Shown: positions 1-12,070, counted from the first letter of the stretch. The stretch: DNA of 64,000 nt from Strongylocentrotus droebachiensis (GCA_035222895.1 JAVYIG010005291.1:1-64000), one strand, 5' to 3'. Translations and numbers: made by a program. The notes: generated by a model not told the origin, from the letters alone.

Positions 1-220
1 GTCAGAATTGTATATTTGTTAGGCTATCAAGGCACACTTTGCTGAATATACATTCTCCTTATATTAGGAATCACTTTTTGTGCTCTTTCTGGTGCAATCC
101 TTTAGAGCTGCAGGAGGGTATTAAACCTGGGAATAAGTTTTAAATCAACAAGTTTAACTTAGGCACCATGGATTTTTCAGAAAAAAGTGCATCAATTCAA
201 TCAACAATCTTTCCAGGATG

Positions 221-375
221 TAGCTTTGAGGGCAGGGACCCGTTCCTCAAAACCGTCATAAGTCTAACTTCTTATCTATCCTGTTGAAACGTGTGTTATA
301 GAATTAACACATGTTTTAATGGGATAGTTAGACTTATGACGGCTTCAAGGAGTGGACCCCTGGCCCTCTTAGCTA
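221..375. repeat. Imperfect palindrome (hairpin), about 155 bp
   Basis: The left arm begins tagctttgagggc and the right arm ends gccctcttagcta. Inside them ccgtcataagtctaac (about 252) is exactly mirrored by gttagacttatgacgg (about 327). The arms stay alignable to a short centre near 300. This looks like a small foldback or MITE in the intron upstream of the first visible kelch exon. No clear target duplication was identified. Confidence 0.7.
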
Positions 376-536
376 GCTCAATCCCAGATAGGGCAAAGAC
401 AATTGTGAAAGAGTCATGGAGGATCGACTGCAAAGCCCTGTACCTCCGTATGATGTTTATATTCTTTGCCATACTACTTAAAAAGGAAATACATTTTATT
501 TCATCTTTCCCATTTTGTTTCTCCTTGCTTGTCCAG

Positions 537-980
537 TGTTGAAGTTTACCGATCTGAGACAGATAGCTGGAGTGAGGTAGCCTCACTGAACTGCAGACTC
601 CAGGAGTGCGCTGCTGCGGTCGTCAACCAGAACCTCTACGTCATCGGGGGAGTGCGTTGCCAACTCAGAAATGGGACCTCGTATCGCTGCTATGACAACG
701 GCGTCGAAAGATGGCAACCAGACACTAACACATGGAGCACTGTAGCCAGCATGCACATGTGTCGGAGTAACCATGGTGTCGCGGTGCTCAACGGGAAGAT
801 CTACGCCCTTGGGGGATATAATGGAGAGTCTTATATGAAGAATGTAGAGGTGTACTGTCGGAAGAGCAACCAGTGGAAAATGGCCACACCTATGCTTGAG
901 CGTAGGAGTATCTTCACCACCGCGGTTGTTGATGGCAAGATATACGCCATCGGGGGATATGGTCCTAATTATCTTAACAG
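537..980 (+). CDS. Kelch-like (KLHL-type) protein, internal exon with kelch blades 1-3
   Basis: The exon is bounded by a pyrimidine-rich acceptor ending gtccag at 536 and a donor gtaag at 981. It reads open in one frame, starting in the last base of a codon and ending two bases into the next (phase 2). It encodes kelch repeats with the usual GG doublets, for example YVIGG, YALGGYNGE and YAIGGYGP, each followed by a V-E-x-Y or V-E-R-W strand and a W (DSW, NTW, NQW). Blade 1 has a longer insertion (VRCQLRNGTSYRCYDNG). The BTB and BACK exons that KLHL proteins carry upstream must lie outside the window. KLHL proteins are substrate adaptors of Cullin-3 ubiquitin ligases. I cannot assign the orthologue from this part alone. 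Confidence 0.9.
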
Positions 981-1268
981 GTAAGATGTCATACCATTAG
1001 GTTTGTAAGAGTAAGAGTGCAGATGACCTGATGAAATTTGAAATAATCCCAACGGGCAAATACTCAATCAACAGATAGCACAACCCCCTTGGTTTTGGAG
1101 CTGCCTTTCTTTTTCTGAAGGTGTTTCAGCTGAAAAATTGTAAGTTTAGCAACGATACAATATATGGTACCTATATCTTCGTTCAAAGCAACACAAAACG
1201 CTTCATGATTTATGTATTTAAGGCTATTCATTAATCTCTCACACAAATGCTTTATTTATTTATGAGGA

Positions 1269-1475
1269 GGCGCGATAGCTCAGTGGGTAGAGCAGTGGTC
1301 TCGTAATCCAGTGACCCGGGTTCAAAACCAAGGCGATGCGCTAGTTCGCTTTGGTAAGGCATTAATCCTCATTACCAGGTCCCTTGGAGATGACCTAAAG
1401 CCTTCGGCCGTCTGGTTGCTTTACTTACAAGCATTTATGCTTTCTTAGCAGTCAGGTAAAATAACAACTACCACC
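1269..1475 (+). mobile_element. tRNA-derived SINE in kelch intron
   Basis: The head resembles a tRNA: an A-box-like tagctcagtgggtagagc, an anticodon-like loop tctcgtaa as in tRNA-Thr(CGT), and a B-box-like gggttcaaaacc. The anticodon and T stems do not pair cleanly and a body of about 130 bp follows, ending in an ACC-rich tail. It is therefore a SINE rather than a working tRNA gene. Confidence 0.75.
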
Positions 1476-1593
1476 ACCATTTAGTTAATATTTAGATAAT
1501 GCCTAAAATTATGTTTTAAGTTTTGATAATAAACTTGTGCCTTCATGAACATTATATTGACATCTGCAAGCCTTCTTTGTGTTTCTCGTCTAG

Positions 1594-1802
1594 TATGGAG
1601 AGATATGATCCAGATAAAGACTTCTGGGAGAAGGTGGCTCCGCTCACTGACCGTCGGATTAACTTTGGGGTTGCTGTTCTCCACGGGTTCATCTACGTTG
1701 TAGGAGGCCACAACGGGGAGCAGTATCTAAGCAGTGTAGAACGGTATGACACGCACCAGGATAGCTGGAAGACAGTCGCCTCTATGGGCATACCAAGGAC
1801 AG
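1594..1802 (+). CDS. Kelch-like (KLHL-type) protein, exon with end of blade 3 and blade 4
   Basis: The acceptor is cgtctag at 1593. The first base completes the serine codon left open by the previous exon, giving LNRS-MERYDPDKDFW, so the phase-2 junction matches exactly. The exon encodes the end of blade 3 and all of blade 4 (VAVLHGFIYVVGG, SSVERYD, QDSW). It ends after PRT plus one base at a gtttgt donor at 1803 (phase 1). It joins the exon at 4268 in frame across an intron of about 2.46 kb that holds a 1.29 kb DNA element. Confidence 0.9.
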
Positions 1803-1901
1803 GTTTGTAGAAGTTTTTTTTTAATCGAAAACGAGAATATGACTTACAGTTGATACCATATACAATAGGTTGCACCATGCGAGAGAAAGGGAGGATTGAG
1901 G

Positions 1902-1983
1902 AGTCCTGAAAAGGACTCTCAGTAATCTTTCTTGAGGGTGTGTAGTCCTAGAAAGGACTGTTGGTGTAGTCTTGAAAAAGACT
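1902..1983. repeat. Three consecutive 16-nt hairpins in intron
   Basis: The three are agtcctgaaaaggact at 1902-1917, agtcctagaaaggact at 1944-1959 and agtcttgaaaaagact at 1968-1983. Each has a perfect 6-bp stem and a 4-nt loop. The third differs from the first by paired changes on both sides of the stem. On the minus strand nearby (2041-2100) sits gaaacgtcgaaccac, a motif I associate with terminal regions of Penelope-like elements; that link is tentative. Confidence 0.6.
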
Positions 1984-2605
1984 GTTGGTTATCTTTCTTA
2001 GCTTATAGTTGTAAGGAGAACTATAGCGCCGATTGGAGAGGATGGGTGGCGGTAGTGGTTCGACGTTTCGAACTGGTTGACTATCCGTCGTCAGGAGTAG
2101 AGAATAGTTGATACCATGTTGTTTCTTTCAAAAGAAACAAGAAACCTGAAGAGAAAAAAAAACTTAGAACTACCGTATGTGACTCCTGTTTAGTTATACA
2201 TCATATCACAAGAAACTTCATATCTTAGTCCTCTTCTCATGCGAATGATAAAAGTGCACTTGAAAAGGATGAAGGACAAATTTGAAGTAATTTGTGTTTT
2301 CCTTTTTTTTCATCTCCAGAAAATTGTTTTAATTTATTTTTTGTCTTCCCGTCCAAAACACTTGGACTTAATCAATGCCAAATGTGACTGTTAAACTAGG
2401 CTTCCGTAGTTCTTTTAGCTTTAGTAGCATACTGTGCATTTCTATATCTACATCTCTAGATAAAGCTTCTAGGAGCTGCTGAGAGGAATGATCATTTCAA
2501 GGTTTATTCTTTCAAGGACTGTTGCCCAACTTTCATCATAGAAAGTCAGTTTCAAAGAGATGATTGGGACTACAAAACGAGGAGTAGCATGGAATGCAAA
2601 CGTAC

Positions 2606-3892
2606 TTAAAGAGATGGTTTATTGATTTCAAACTTGACTGAATTTGGTATCATTGCAATCGAAAAATTACACTGAGTAAAATCATTACATTTGTGTAACT
2701 TGTACATTCGAGCGAAATTTTTAAAAGTTGATTGAACTTGACGAAAAATCAACCCACTCAACGCCCCCAAAACATCGTACCTCAGCTGATTTTTGAAGTG
2801 ACATCACAATATGAACAGCGGGCCGCTCAGCTGAAATGATTGACGACGGGGCGAGATTCAGTTTGCGTGCGATTCACATGTATTGCATTGACTCTCGAGT
2901 ACCGTACCCATTTATACCTAACGCCGTTTACCTTCATCAAAATCCCCTGGAAATATAGATATGGACAAAAACATACTTAAGTATACTCCAGAAGGCTCCT
3001 CCATGGCATGGTTTTGGTTCTTAATCTGACGTTAGTCTAGATAAATGATATATAACTTCCAAAAAGCGAGTGAATATATCGTCGATGTAGCGTTCAAGTT
3101 TCCCGTAACTGGTAGCTGTGCGTGCTTACTCTGCATGTACTATGTGTGCAATACACTGACCTCTATATGCGTGCATCACATCTAGCGCAGCTTGCTAGCC
3201 AGCCTAGCCCGTAGCCCGGCGCTCGAGCTAGCCGTGAATCGCAAACCGGACTGATCTGTTTCTCTCGGTTTATCAGGTCCTATACGACTTGATTTATCAA
3301 AAATGATTAATCAGCCTAATCACACATTTTTGTAATGAATATCTGGACAATTCTATGTAAATTTGTCGCCTATTTTACTCCAAAAGAGTCGTTAGGTCAG
3401 CATGCTAAATGTCCTTTGCCTTCCCAGATCAGACACATACACGCTGAAGTGCCCTCAGAATATGTGATTATTTTTCTGATTTTTATGCTCAAATGTGACG
3501 GGAAAAAATATAAAAATCAAACAAACATTTGTAGAAAGTATCATTTATTCAGTGTATCTCATTCAAAATGCCAAAAAAAGAGGAAATATCACCACTGGCG
3601 GTAAATATACAAACAACGTTAACCCATATCTGAAAATTGCAATGGGTATCCAACATTGTCCCGAATGTGTGAAGTAGGTTGTTCATATTGTGACGTCATC
3701 GTTTCGCATGTAAAATAACGCCGTCAATTCACTTAGTGAGTGGGTTCAGGAAAGGGTAACAAAATTGCATTTAATTTATTCCTCACAACAGTGAGGGCTT
3801 CAAAAGTACTTTGCTCATTTTGTTAATGTTCTCAGCAATCTGTAGAGGTGTAATTTGCCCATTTTCCACATTTCAATGAACCATCTCTTTAA
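2606..3892. mobile_element. TTAA-flanked DNA element, 1287 bp, long terminal inverted repeats
   Basis: The left end TTAA-agagatggtttattga at 2606 is mirrored by tcaatgaaccatctct-TTAA ending at 3892. The inverted similarity continues inward in patches, for example tcacaatatgaac near 2804 against gttcatattgtga near 3680. TTAA target duplications are typical of piggyBac and Kolobok elements, and the AG start fits Kolobok better. No transposase was recognised; the open frames at 3335-3677 have no familiar motif. Probably non-autonomous. Confidence 0.75.
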
Positions 3893-4267
3893 GCTTTTCA
3901 TCTCATACTCATCAGAGTAAAGTGTAAGAATGAACCGAAAGCCAGAATCAGACAATATAAAAGGAAGCTAAAAGAATAAAGCACATGAAACACACCAACT
4001 ATAAACACTGTTTGTTTGATATGCCACTGGGAAGCTTTTGCGCTATTTGTTCCTGTAGCTTCCGTTTAAATTGTCCAATTTTGGCTCTTTGTTCATTCTT
4101 GCGATTTACTCTGAGTGCAAGACGAAAATCTTTACTATGTCTGTATTCAAAGTCAGTTTTGATTGTTATTAAATTAGATATCTATATCTTACGTTTTCTA
4201 TGAAAAGGGTTTGTATTTTGAGTTTCATTAAACTGGATCTCTCTCTCTACCAAATCACGCTTGACAG

Positions 4268-4431
4268 GTCTTGGAGTGACCGTTATGGGTGGACACATCT
4301 ATGCTGCAGGTGGTCACTCTGGAGCGGCCTATCTTGACCGAGTGGAGAAGTATGACCCCTTCACGGACACTTGGACCCTGGCCAAGACCATGCTGAACTG
4401 CAGGTGTAACTTTGCCTTTGCTGCCTTGTAA
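4268..4431 (+). CDS. Kelch-like (KLHL-type) protein, terminal exon with blade 5 and closing strand
   Basis: The acceptor is cttgacag at 4267. The first two bases complete the glycine codon of the preceding exon (PRT-G-LGVTVMGG). The exon encodes blade 5 (HIYAAGGHSG, RVEKYD, DTW) and then LNCRCNFAFAAL before TAA at 4429-4431. Ending just after this strand fits the KLHL propeller, where a C-terminal strand closes blade 1. A gtaagt overlaps the stop codon and could act as a donor, so a longer isoform is possible, but closure of the fold favours a real end here. Confidence 0.85.
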
Positions 4432-4528
4432 GTCAAGAATCATACGAACCCATACCCTGTATGTCCTTTACTACTGACCCTCTGCCTGTACATGTAATTC
4501 GGGAGACAGAAGGACACAAATGTCTTCA

Positions 4529-4724
4529 TTAAAGCCCCACTGCACTAGTTCGGCCAGGAGGGATTAGACCTCCCTGCATGGTCACTGACAGGTTGTTATC
4601 TCATCAAATCAGCTCTCAATTAACATAAGAGAAAGAGGATCATGGGGGACCAATGATCACCGATAAGGCATCGTTTGCTTTATAGAGGGCGCAAGTAGCT
4701 ATAAGTAGTGCAGTGGGGCTTTAA
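4529..4724. mobile_element. TTAA MITE, family with second copy at 60848
   Basis: TTAA-agccccactgcacta at 4529 is perfectly inverted at tagtgcagtggggct-TTAA ending 4724. A second copy in reverse orientation is recognisable at 60848-61042. It lies about 100 bp after the kelch stop codon. Confidence 0.8.
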
Positions 4725-7700
4725 AGTCCCTACAGAAAAGAGTTGAGACAAGGGTGTCTAAACAGGGCAATCGAATTTCATACTGGTGCTTATTACACTT
4801 CGAATTTAAATTCTGTACGACAGTGGAAACAAGAAGGCATTCAAATCATGGGTTGTTAAATTACTCCTTTAAAAGGACTTTAGTCTTTATGACTTCAAAA
4901 AAAAATCATCATTATTATTATGCATGGGACAGTCCCTTCTTGCCCCCCCCCCCTTTCAATAAGATTACTTGCACATCTCTGCATGAAACAGAAAACCCTC
5001 ATGAAACATGTAACTATGGTAGAAGGATGTGTTTATTTATCCTGCATACTGTAGATCTACTAAAAGAAGATGAACTTAGTAGCTATCTGCGGACAATAGC
5101 CATGTACAGGACATGGGTTCACTCTATTTCCATGACCTCAACAGCAATATCAATCATATATGTGCATATATATATTATACATGTATTAAAGATATATATT
5201 CATGATGATTGAGTTGCCTGTATTTATGAATTTGAAGCAATAGTAATTAACAAGGAGACATAAGGGACCAGAATATTCATATTCACATTTTCTGACAAAT
5301 TAGTATTGTTAGAATGGATAGTCAATATCTGATATATTTTAGAGAAATATGAAATTATGAATAGGTACATGTATGTGTAGATTTCATTATGTTACATGTA
5401 TGTTTTTGGTCAGTAAAATGAATTGTTGGTTTCAGAAGTGTTGATGGTTTCTCTGTTGAATCATTTGTTTAACTGCACAAATTAACATGTAATCTGCAAA
5501 CTGGCAGCTTAGGAGATAAACTGCGAGGGGACAAAACAAAAATCATAAATAGTCATATCTGCACCCTGCCTGGTTGATTGATAGAAAAGTTATACACTAA
5601 GCAAAGTTTAGTTAAATGTTAGTGTGCAAAATTGATTTCATCTCAGCAGTCAGATTATTAGTCTATCGGTATATTATGACCCCCAGGGATTTACCAATTG
5701 GTACATCTTGGTTATAAATACAAATTTGTTTCAATACGATTTCTAATAATTTTGAATACTTTTCTGGCAAACTTTTTTTGTAATGTCATTATAATGATAA
5801 TAATATAATAATTTGTAGACTTATAATACTAGGTAAATCACATTAAGTTTCAGAGGGGAGAAGTTTGCTCTAAGGGATCTTTTGAAAGAGGCAAGGCAGG
5901 ATAATTCTCTGATAGAAAGTGGGATATCGCTCTATGATTTGAAGCAGCCATTGTAAACCTTTTTTTCGCTAGATGAGAGTCTAGATTTGGGAATAATTAC
6001 TTTATCTATGTAAGTAGTTGAGTGAAGGTTAAGAGCGGTTGTGTTTATTTGGAGGGTGTCATTAAGATATTCAGGTGCCATATGAATTTTGAAGACATAC
6101 AAGCAGACCTTAAACAGAATGCATTGTTGTAGAGGTAACTAGTGGAATTCCTTGATCAAGGGAGAAGTCTGAGTCCGAGCTCCAGGGCCAAAGATAAATC
6201 TAGCGGCTCGACCCTGGGCAGTTTCAAGTTTCCTTCCATCTTTTGGAGACAAGACAGTTATAATCTAACCAAGATAGAATTAAGGCACGAACAGCATGGT
6301 TACTAGTCTTAACATAATTCCTGCAGAATTCTTTTTACCACTACAGGTATGCAATCATTTCCATGGAATTGTTAGCTTTGTGTTGAGTAGGAGAGAAAAT
6401 TCAGCTGTAAGAACTGTCAGAATTGAAAAAAAAAAAAAAAAAATCGAGAAAGTATTGATTTCAGGTCAGGTTTGTCCAACTAAAAGCTAAGCAGCTATGA
6501 AAAAATTGTGCAATTTGGTTGCCAAATCACCATATTTGCAATCACAAAACCTGTGATTATATTTTCTTTGTGTCTGACAAGTAATACTTTTTAAAAAAGT
6601 AACCTGTGCCATAAAACCTCCTTAATTCTATTTGGTTGACTGAAAATAAAACTAATTGAATATTTTTATTTCCATATTACTCTATTCAATATGATATTCA
6701 TCCATTGACTATGTTTTGTAAATTTCTTTGTTTACTTTTATTTCATGCTGGTATAAAGTTAGTCCTGCATTATACAATTTAATTGATTAGACTCACTATG
6801 AGTATATTGTGCAATTTTAAGACTTTGATTATTGTGTTTGTATGATTGAAAATACTGTCGAGTCAAAACAGAGTGACTTAAGGGAGAAGGATTGTTTTTG
6901 TTGTTGTTGTTGCCTTTGAAAAAAAGTACATGATCCAGGAGTACAAGGCTACAGGCAGAGAACGTATTTATGTATAATTCTTAAAGAAAGGTTAATTTGT
7001 AGTAGCACGTTTCAGCACAGATGTATACATTATTTGATCACTTTGCTTAATTGTAGGTTGTATACACATATTTGAAGTGAATGCATAATGATAAATGCAT
7101 GACCATTTGATTTTGAATCTCAAATACTGTTATTAGAATATTTCTAATATCTACATTATTTTTGTATTACTGGACATTGATATTCTTGATAGCAATCATC
7201 ATTATATTACTTTAATCTTTCATAACTTGTTATACATGTGATTAGAAGATCTATATGTAACCCATCAAATATTAAGCCCAACATAGCTATGATGAAACCC
7301 ATTTGTAATACAGGGTGTATGTTACATGATAATGAAATCATGTCTTAAGGGTTTAAGATTATTTTCAATTCAATTGGATATGTTGAAGGTGCACTCCAAC
7401 AATTTATCTTACAATTAATTTGATTGAGTGATTTGGTCAAGGAAAGATCATCTATATCTCTTTTGATTGTTTTTAAATAACATTATACTAGCAACGTAAT
7501 AACTACATCAAATTAAATGTTAAATTTGTATGACATGGATGATCATTGAAGAGTTCATTACTTTCATGACGTTCACAAGTCGACATGTGTTTTTTAGTGC
7601 TCTATATTTTACATCATTGTGGCATTAGATTTTTTCACTTTTATGCAAAAAAGATGATTCTTTGATGTTTGCTATCAGTATTGCTTTTCTTGTGCTTTTA

Positions 7701-8700
7701 ACTAAAATCTAATTTTGTTGGACCAAAACATGGAACATAATTCTATCTTTGTTAATCTCTGTCATGGGCAGTATTATATTTATATAGTTTGCATGCTTCA
7801 AGCAGGACTTTATCATTCCATTTTTAGATGACATGCATTAGGGCATTATCTCCCTGCATTACAATTTACAATTATTTGATTGAAAATTGTCTTCTTAGTT
7901 ACCTTTTTTATTTTCATTGTTTGACCCCTTGGACATGCCATTTATAAGTAAATATGCCATTAATTCTTAGTGCATGTTGTTTTATACTTTGTGTTTAAGA
8001 AATAAAAGGTGGGCAGGCATTTTAATGCATTAGTAACTCAAAAGATGAAACAGCTATCAACATAGAACCTACACATTTTACAGTGTATTTTTAAACACTA
8101 CTTTAATATACGTATAGGTTCTGTTTCCTTTACTAACATATACATGTATATTAACACACTCTGTTGAGTGATTTGTTGTAGGGCAATATCAGAAAAAATC
8201 TGTCTGAACTGTGCTTGCCTCAAAGCCAAATGTAAGAGTGTGAAAATGTCTCAGCCGTTAAAATATATTTGCCATAAATCTTCAGAAAATTTATATTTAA
8301 AAAGTGATTTACATAATTAACACTTGTTTGGACTTCATGTGTTTATCATGAATTGATGATAGGCTGCCCTCTTGAATATTTTGTATTATGAATTCACTGA
8401 GACACTTCAAGGGTAGTAAAATACAACTTAATACATGTACACTTCTATTATAATTATACACCATGTATGTCTAAAAATGAATAGTATACTTCATGAGGTT
8501 TTAATTTGTTTATTGAACATGTTCATAAGAAAATAGACAAGAAAATTATGAAGTGATTTAAGTACATAGTATCATCATTGATAAACTATTTAATGTAATT
8601 GCATGGATTTCCCTTAGCATCAGATGTTTTTTTTATTTTTAATACTCTTCTATGTTTGATTTTGTAATGCGTGTTATACTTGAGATACATGAGGATTTTA
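4725..8700. other. AT-rich region downstream of kelch gene, possible long 3' UTR
   Basis: No convincing coding region was seen. The stretch is AT-rich with many short low-complexity runs, including a poly-A run near 6426. AATAAA occurs near 8000. Apart from the LINE remnant at 5850-6320 I see nothing classifiable. The 152-codon frame at 4754-5212 has no family motif and low-complexity composition, and is not called. Confidence 0.5.
5850..6320 (-). mobile_element. LINE remnant (reverse transcriptase C-terminus)
   Basis: On the minus strand the frames read in pieces as a degenerate non-LTR reverse transcriptase tail: LSWLDYN, then FGPGARTQTSPLIKE, then LFKVCLYVFKIHMAPEYLND, then PLSIRELSCLASFKRSLR. 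These match the order of the usual L2/CR1-type C-terminal motifs (LDYCN, LHWLP, FK, APxYL, LPLSIR, FKxxLK). Frameshifts and stops separate them. Confidence 0.7.
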
Positions 8701-10640
8701 TCTCGTTTCACAAGAAGACACAATTTGTCCCAAACAAAAATTGGATACATAGGGACATGTTATCAGGAATATTTCTTTTGCATCTATCGAAAGGTCGTGG
8801 CTTCTTAATGCAATTTTTGAATTTTAAACAGATTAAACGGATATTAAACATTTTAATGTCCAAACTCGAAGAATTTGGGCAAGTCTGAACTTTTTTTTTT
8901 ATATTGCTGTTATTTCTTTATGTCTGATCTTCCATTGTATCATTTCACTGAAGTTTCAGTTCAAATTTAAATCATGATGTATTTCTGTATACTATATCTT
9001 ATTTCATTGCAATCCATGAGTTATATATATTTTTGCAATATATCACATATTATTTGTTTATACATGTATAATATGTGAAGGAGTGTTTCATGTAATTTTC
9101 AATATGAATACCACTTTAATTTCTTGCGGTATGTTTTGCTTGCTAGCGATATGTAATGTAACTTTTCATCAATGTAGGCGTAGAACTTTTTATGAAACAA
9201 GTTCTGGAGGTTTGTAATTGAATACTCATTATCATTTTAATCAAGAAAGGCAGTACATGTAGATGCTTATAATTCTACATCTTTAGTAATATTGTTGTTA
9301 CTGAACTTTTAGATGCCCTGTGTATACCGTTTGTGTATGGGGAAACTGTTATGTGCCTTCAAATGTCAAATTGATTGTGTTTATTGTATTTTTATGGAAT
9401 TTTGGGTAGATGAATAGAATAGGGATGAGCAAGAAATTTTCAAAGGCAGAAGTAGAAGACAAACAGGTCATGTATTTTTGTATTGATGGAAAGTGATATG
9501 CATTGTATGAGACCTCTGGCTTGCTTAGAGTTTGTTAGAAATACTACCTTTTTGGAAAGTTAACAAATAATAATAGTGATGATGATAATTTAGATGAGTT
9601 GATTATTATATCTCCTATGGGGTTATTGGTGATAAACTACTGGCAGTATGACTGTTCTCTGGCTATATATCACCACTATGAAACAAACAACCACACATCA
9701 AAATAAAGGGTTGTGTACAGCATTTTTTAAAGGAATATTTGTGTAATAAATTGGGAGAGTATATATGTATCCATTGAATTGTAGTCCCACATAATGTGTG
9801 TGAATATGGCATGTAAACAAGTAATTTTAAGATTATTTGAATTGTTAAGCAATCCTTTAGTTACAAGGTGAAAATTTTGAACTAAACAAATGCAAATGCT
9901 AAATTAAAATAACATGTTCTCTCACACTCCATCCCAATTTCTGTATCTCTATCTCTAATCTTTCCCCTTTCTCCTTTCTTTCCTTTTGTTTAACATCATT
10001 ATGATATTCACATGAACACCTCAAAGATGCCCTTCAAGTAGATTAATATCAAGTTACATTTTGAAGGTCCATTTAGTATCTATTAATTTGAATTGAATCA
10101 TAAACAGGTGAGATATGTAATCATCTTTTTTTTTTATAATGTTATCTTAAGATATATATATATATATATATATATTGGAAATTCTCTTGTTTACTATTTA
10201 GCTACATGTATATGTCGTTATTAACCAGGCCTACTAGTAGAAAAATCCTTGGTTAATTTGACAATAAATTGTGTTTCTTTGAAATGTCTTTTAAATTTGA
10301 CGGATGTTGCACTCCGATACGTTTATAGTAAACTTACAGATGTGTGGTATCATTCAATAGACTTTGTTTTTGTGTTTTTTATGTAAAATGACATTCAGCA
10401 TGACAACAATTCTTGTTTTAAAAGGTTTGTTATTTCTTTTACTATCTGTATAATGCCATATAAATATAGAATTAAATTAAACTTAAAGAATGGTTTCTTG
10501 TAGAATTAATGTTTTTCTATTCTTTTCATTTTTGATTCAGTTGTCAGATGCTCAATAAAGATCTTTATTGTTGATTGTTATCCACTGTACACCTAATATT
10601 CAATGAGTCTCTGGCTGATTTTTTTGTTTGTTTTTGTTTT
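8701..10640. repeat. Segmental duplication block X, copy 1
   Basis: From tttcacaagaagacac at about 8705 onward the sequence is nearly identical to 28945-30860, with scattered substitutions and small indels. No coding region is seen. It contains a (TA)n run near 10150 and a plausible poly(A) signal at 10554. Copy 1 continues the kelch 3' flank, so it is probably the source. Confidence 0.85.
10554..10559 (+). promoter_or_regulatory. Candidate polyadenylation signal AATAAA
   Basis: AATAAA is followed by a T/GT-rich stretch (ttgttgattgttat), as expected of a cleavage region. If used by the kelch gene it implies a 3' UTR of about 6 kb; the nearer AATAAA around 8000 is an alternative. It is conserved in the duplicate at 30776. 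Confidence 0.35.
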
Positions 10641-10662
10641 TGTTCTTTTTATTAGGTTAGTT

Positions 10663-10910
10663 GGATTTAAACGTGGGTTGAGATTAATGCGTGGAAAGTG
10701 TGATAAAGTTATATCCAGAGTGTATCGAACTTAAGGTTAATACTCGGAACATTTTATTTTCTCCGTAATTAAAATGTCACAACATCGGATTTAAACGTGG
10801 GTTGAGATTAATGCGTGGAGAGTGTGATAAAGTTATATCCAGAGTGTATCGAAATTAAGGTTAATACTCGGAACATTTTATTTTCTCCGTAATTAAAATG
10901 TCACAACATC
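10663..10910. repeat. Tandem duplication, 124-bp unit x2
   Basis: ggatttaaacgtgggttgag starts at 10663 and again at 10787, with almost identical units between. The same pair is present at 30868-31112, where the second unit has diverged more. Only the second-unit end is found in the third flank at about 62955. Confidence 0.85.
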
Positions 10911-11110
10911 GGGACGATTATGGACGCGGATATTTTCAGTCGCTTACAAGTAACACTTAAGTCGCAGCTAGAAGATGTATCGTCGGTAAAAAAAATGTTT
11001 CTTTAAGGTACCAGATTGTCGCCCTGAGATACACCAATCGTGAATTGACCCATTTTACCCTCTTGGTACAAGGACGGGGTCTCCGATTGATACACGTCTG
11101 TAAAAACCCA

Positions 11111-11113
<3 letters not shown>

Positions 11114-11148
<35 letters not shown>

Positions 11149-11149
11149 C
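11114..11149. repeat. (CA)n microsatellite
   Basis: A near-pure CA run. It is shorter in the duplicate (about 31298-31319) and absent from the third copy near 63150. Confidence 0.9.
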
Positions 11150-11883
11150 CAAGTCTTCTTTCTAAAGTTTTCTTTCTAAAGACTTTCCTTCTGCCTGTTT
11201 TTGAATAATTATACTGTTTTGTATTTTAAGTAGTGTAAAGTCACATGGCGACTGAGCGGAAAATATCGAAAATGATTCACTCTTAGCACGATGCCAGCCA
11301 GATTTATTCTGAATGATGGCATGACAAATCTAAAAACGAACAGGGGGGCCGTTGAGGCATTAACAAAAACAAAACAAATCGATTCTACCACCACCTACAA
11401 TGTATAATGATGACCCACTCCTTTGTGCATCTCCCCCCCCCCCCCCCACCCCCTCCACCGCTTCTGGCGTCTGTAATAATCGTTGAATTCTTAACATCCC
11501 ACCTTCTCTTGACTCATGATACTAATACAAAAGACCAGTGCAATTCAAAATAGTATTTATTAAAGCGATCGCATGTCGCAATTAACATCAAAGTGGAATA
11601 ATGTACATTGTAGCAATTATTGAAAATAGTACATGCATTAAAAACTTGAATGGATACTATAACTATAACAATAAATAGGCCTACATTTAATTGTTCCATA
11701 ATGTCCATAATTACAAATGTAAATGAATTATAGATGAATGGTCGTAAAACAAGAAAATGTTCATCGTTGTCAGCGTAACTTAATTAAATTTTAGTATCAT
11801 TTAGTCATTCAGGTTGAATAAACATAAAATACAAATTTGAACTGGCAATCGTATTACAGAACTAGCCGGCTTAGACAAGTAAT

Positions 11884-12002
11884 ATTAGGGACTTTTAGAT
11901 TCGCACGAAGACAATAGGTCTAAGCTACGATCGACGTCCTTTTAAAGCACTGCCGTGAATGGAAGTACCACGTATCAGTCCACGCAAATCTAAAAGTCCC
12001 TT
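11884..12002. mobile_element. Small MITE, about 119 bp
   Basis: ttagggacttttagatt is inverted as aaatctaaaagtcccttа-type sequence at the right end. It is also present at 32031-32149. The third copy of this flank (63870) reads aagtaataatactccgg without it, an apparent empty site. Confidence 0.7.
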
Positions 12003-12070
12003 ATACTCCGGCTTTAACGGAGCAGCCTCAATAAAGCGCAGCAGCGTCTAATAAACTTTTTTTTCTATCA

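Noticed and set aside
1269..1340. Possible tRNA-Thr gene
   Set aside because: The stems do not pair properly and a SINE body follows. The same reasoning applies to the tRNA-like heads at 18483, 28206, 45670, 46207 and 50211.
2041..2100. Possible hammerhead-like ribozyme on the minus strand (ctgacga ... gaaac)
   Set aside because: The core words are present but I could not pair a convincing stem II between them.
4754..5212. 152-codon plus-strand frame after the kelch gene
   Set aside because: No recognisable domain, low-complexity ends, no splice or family support.
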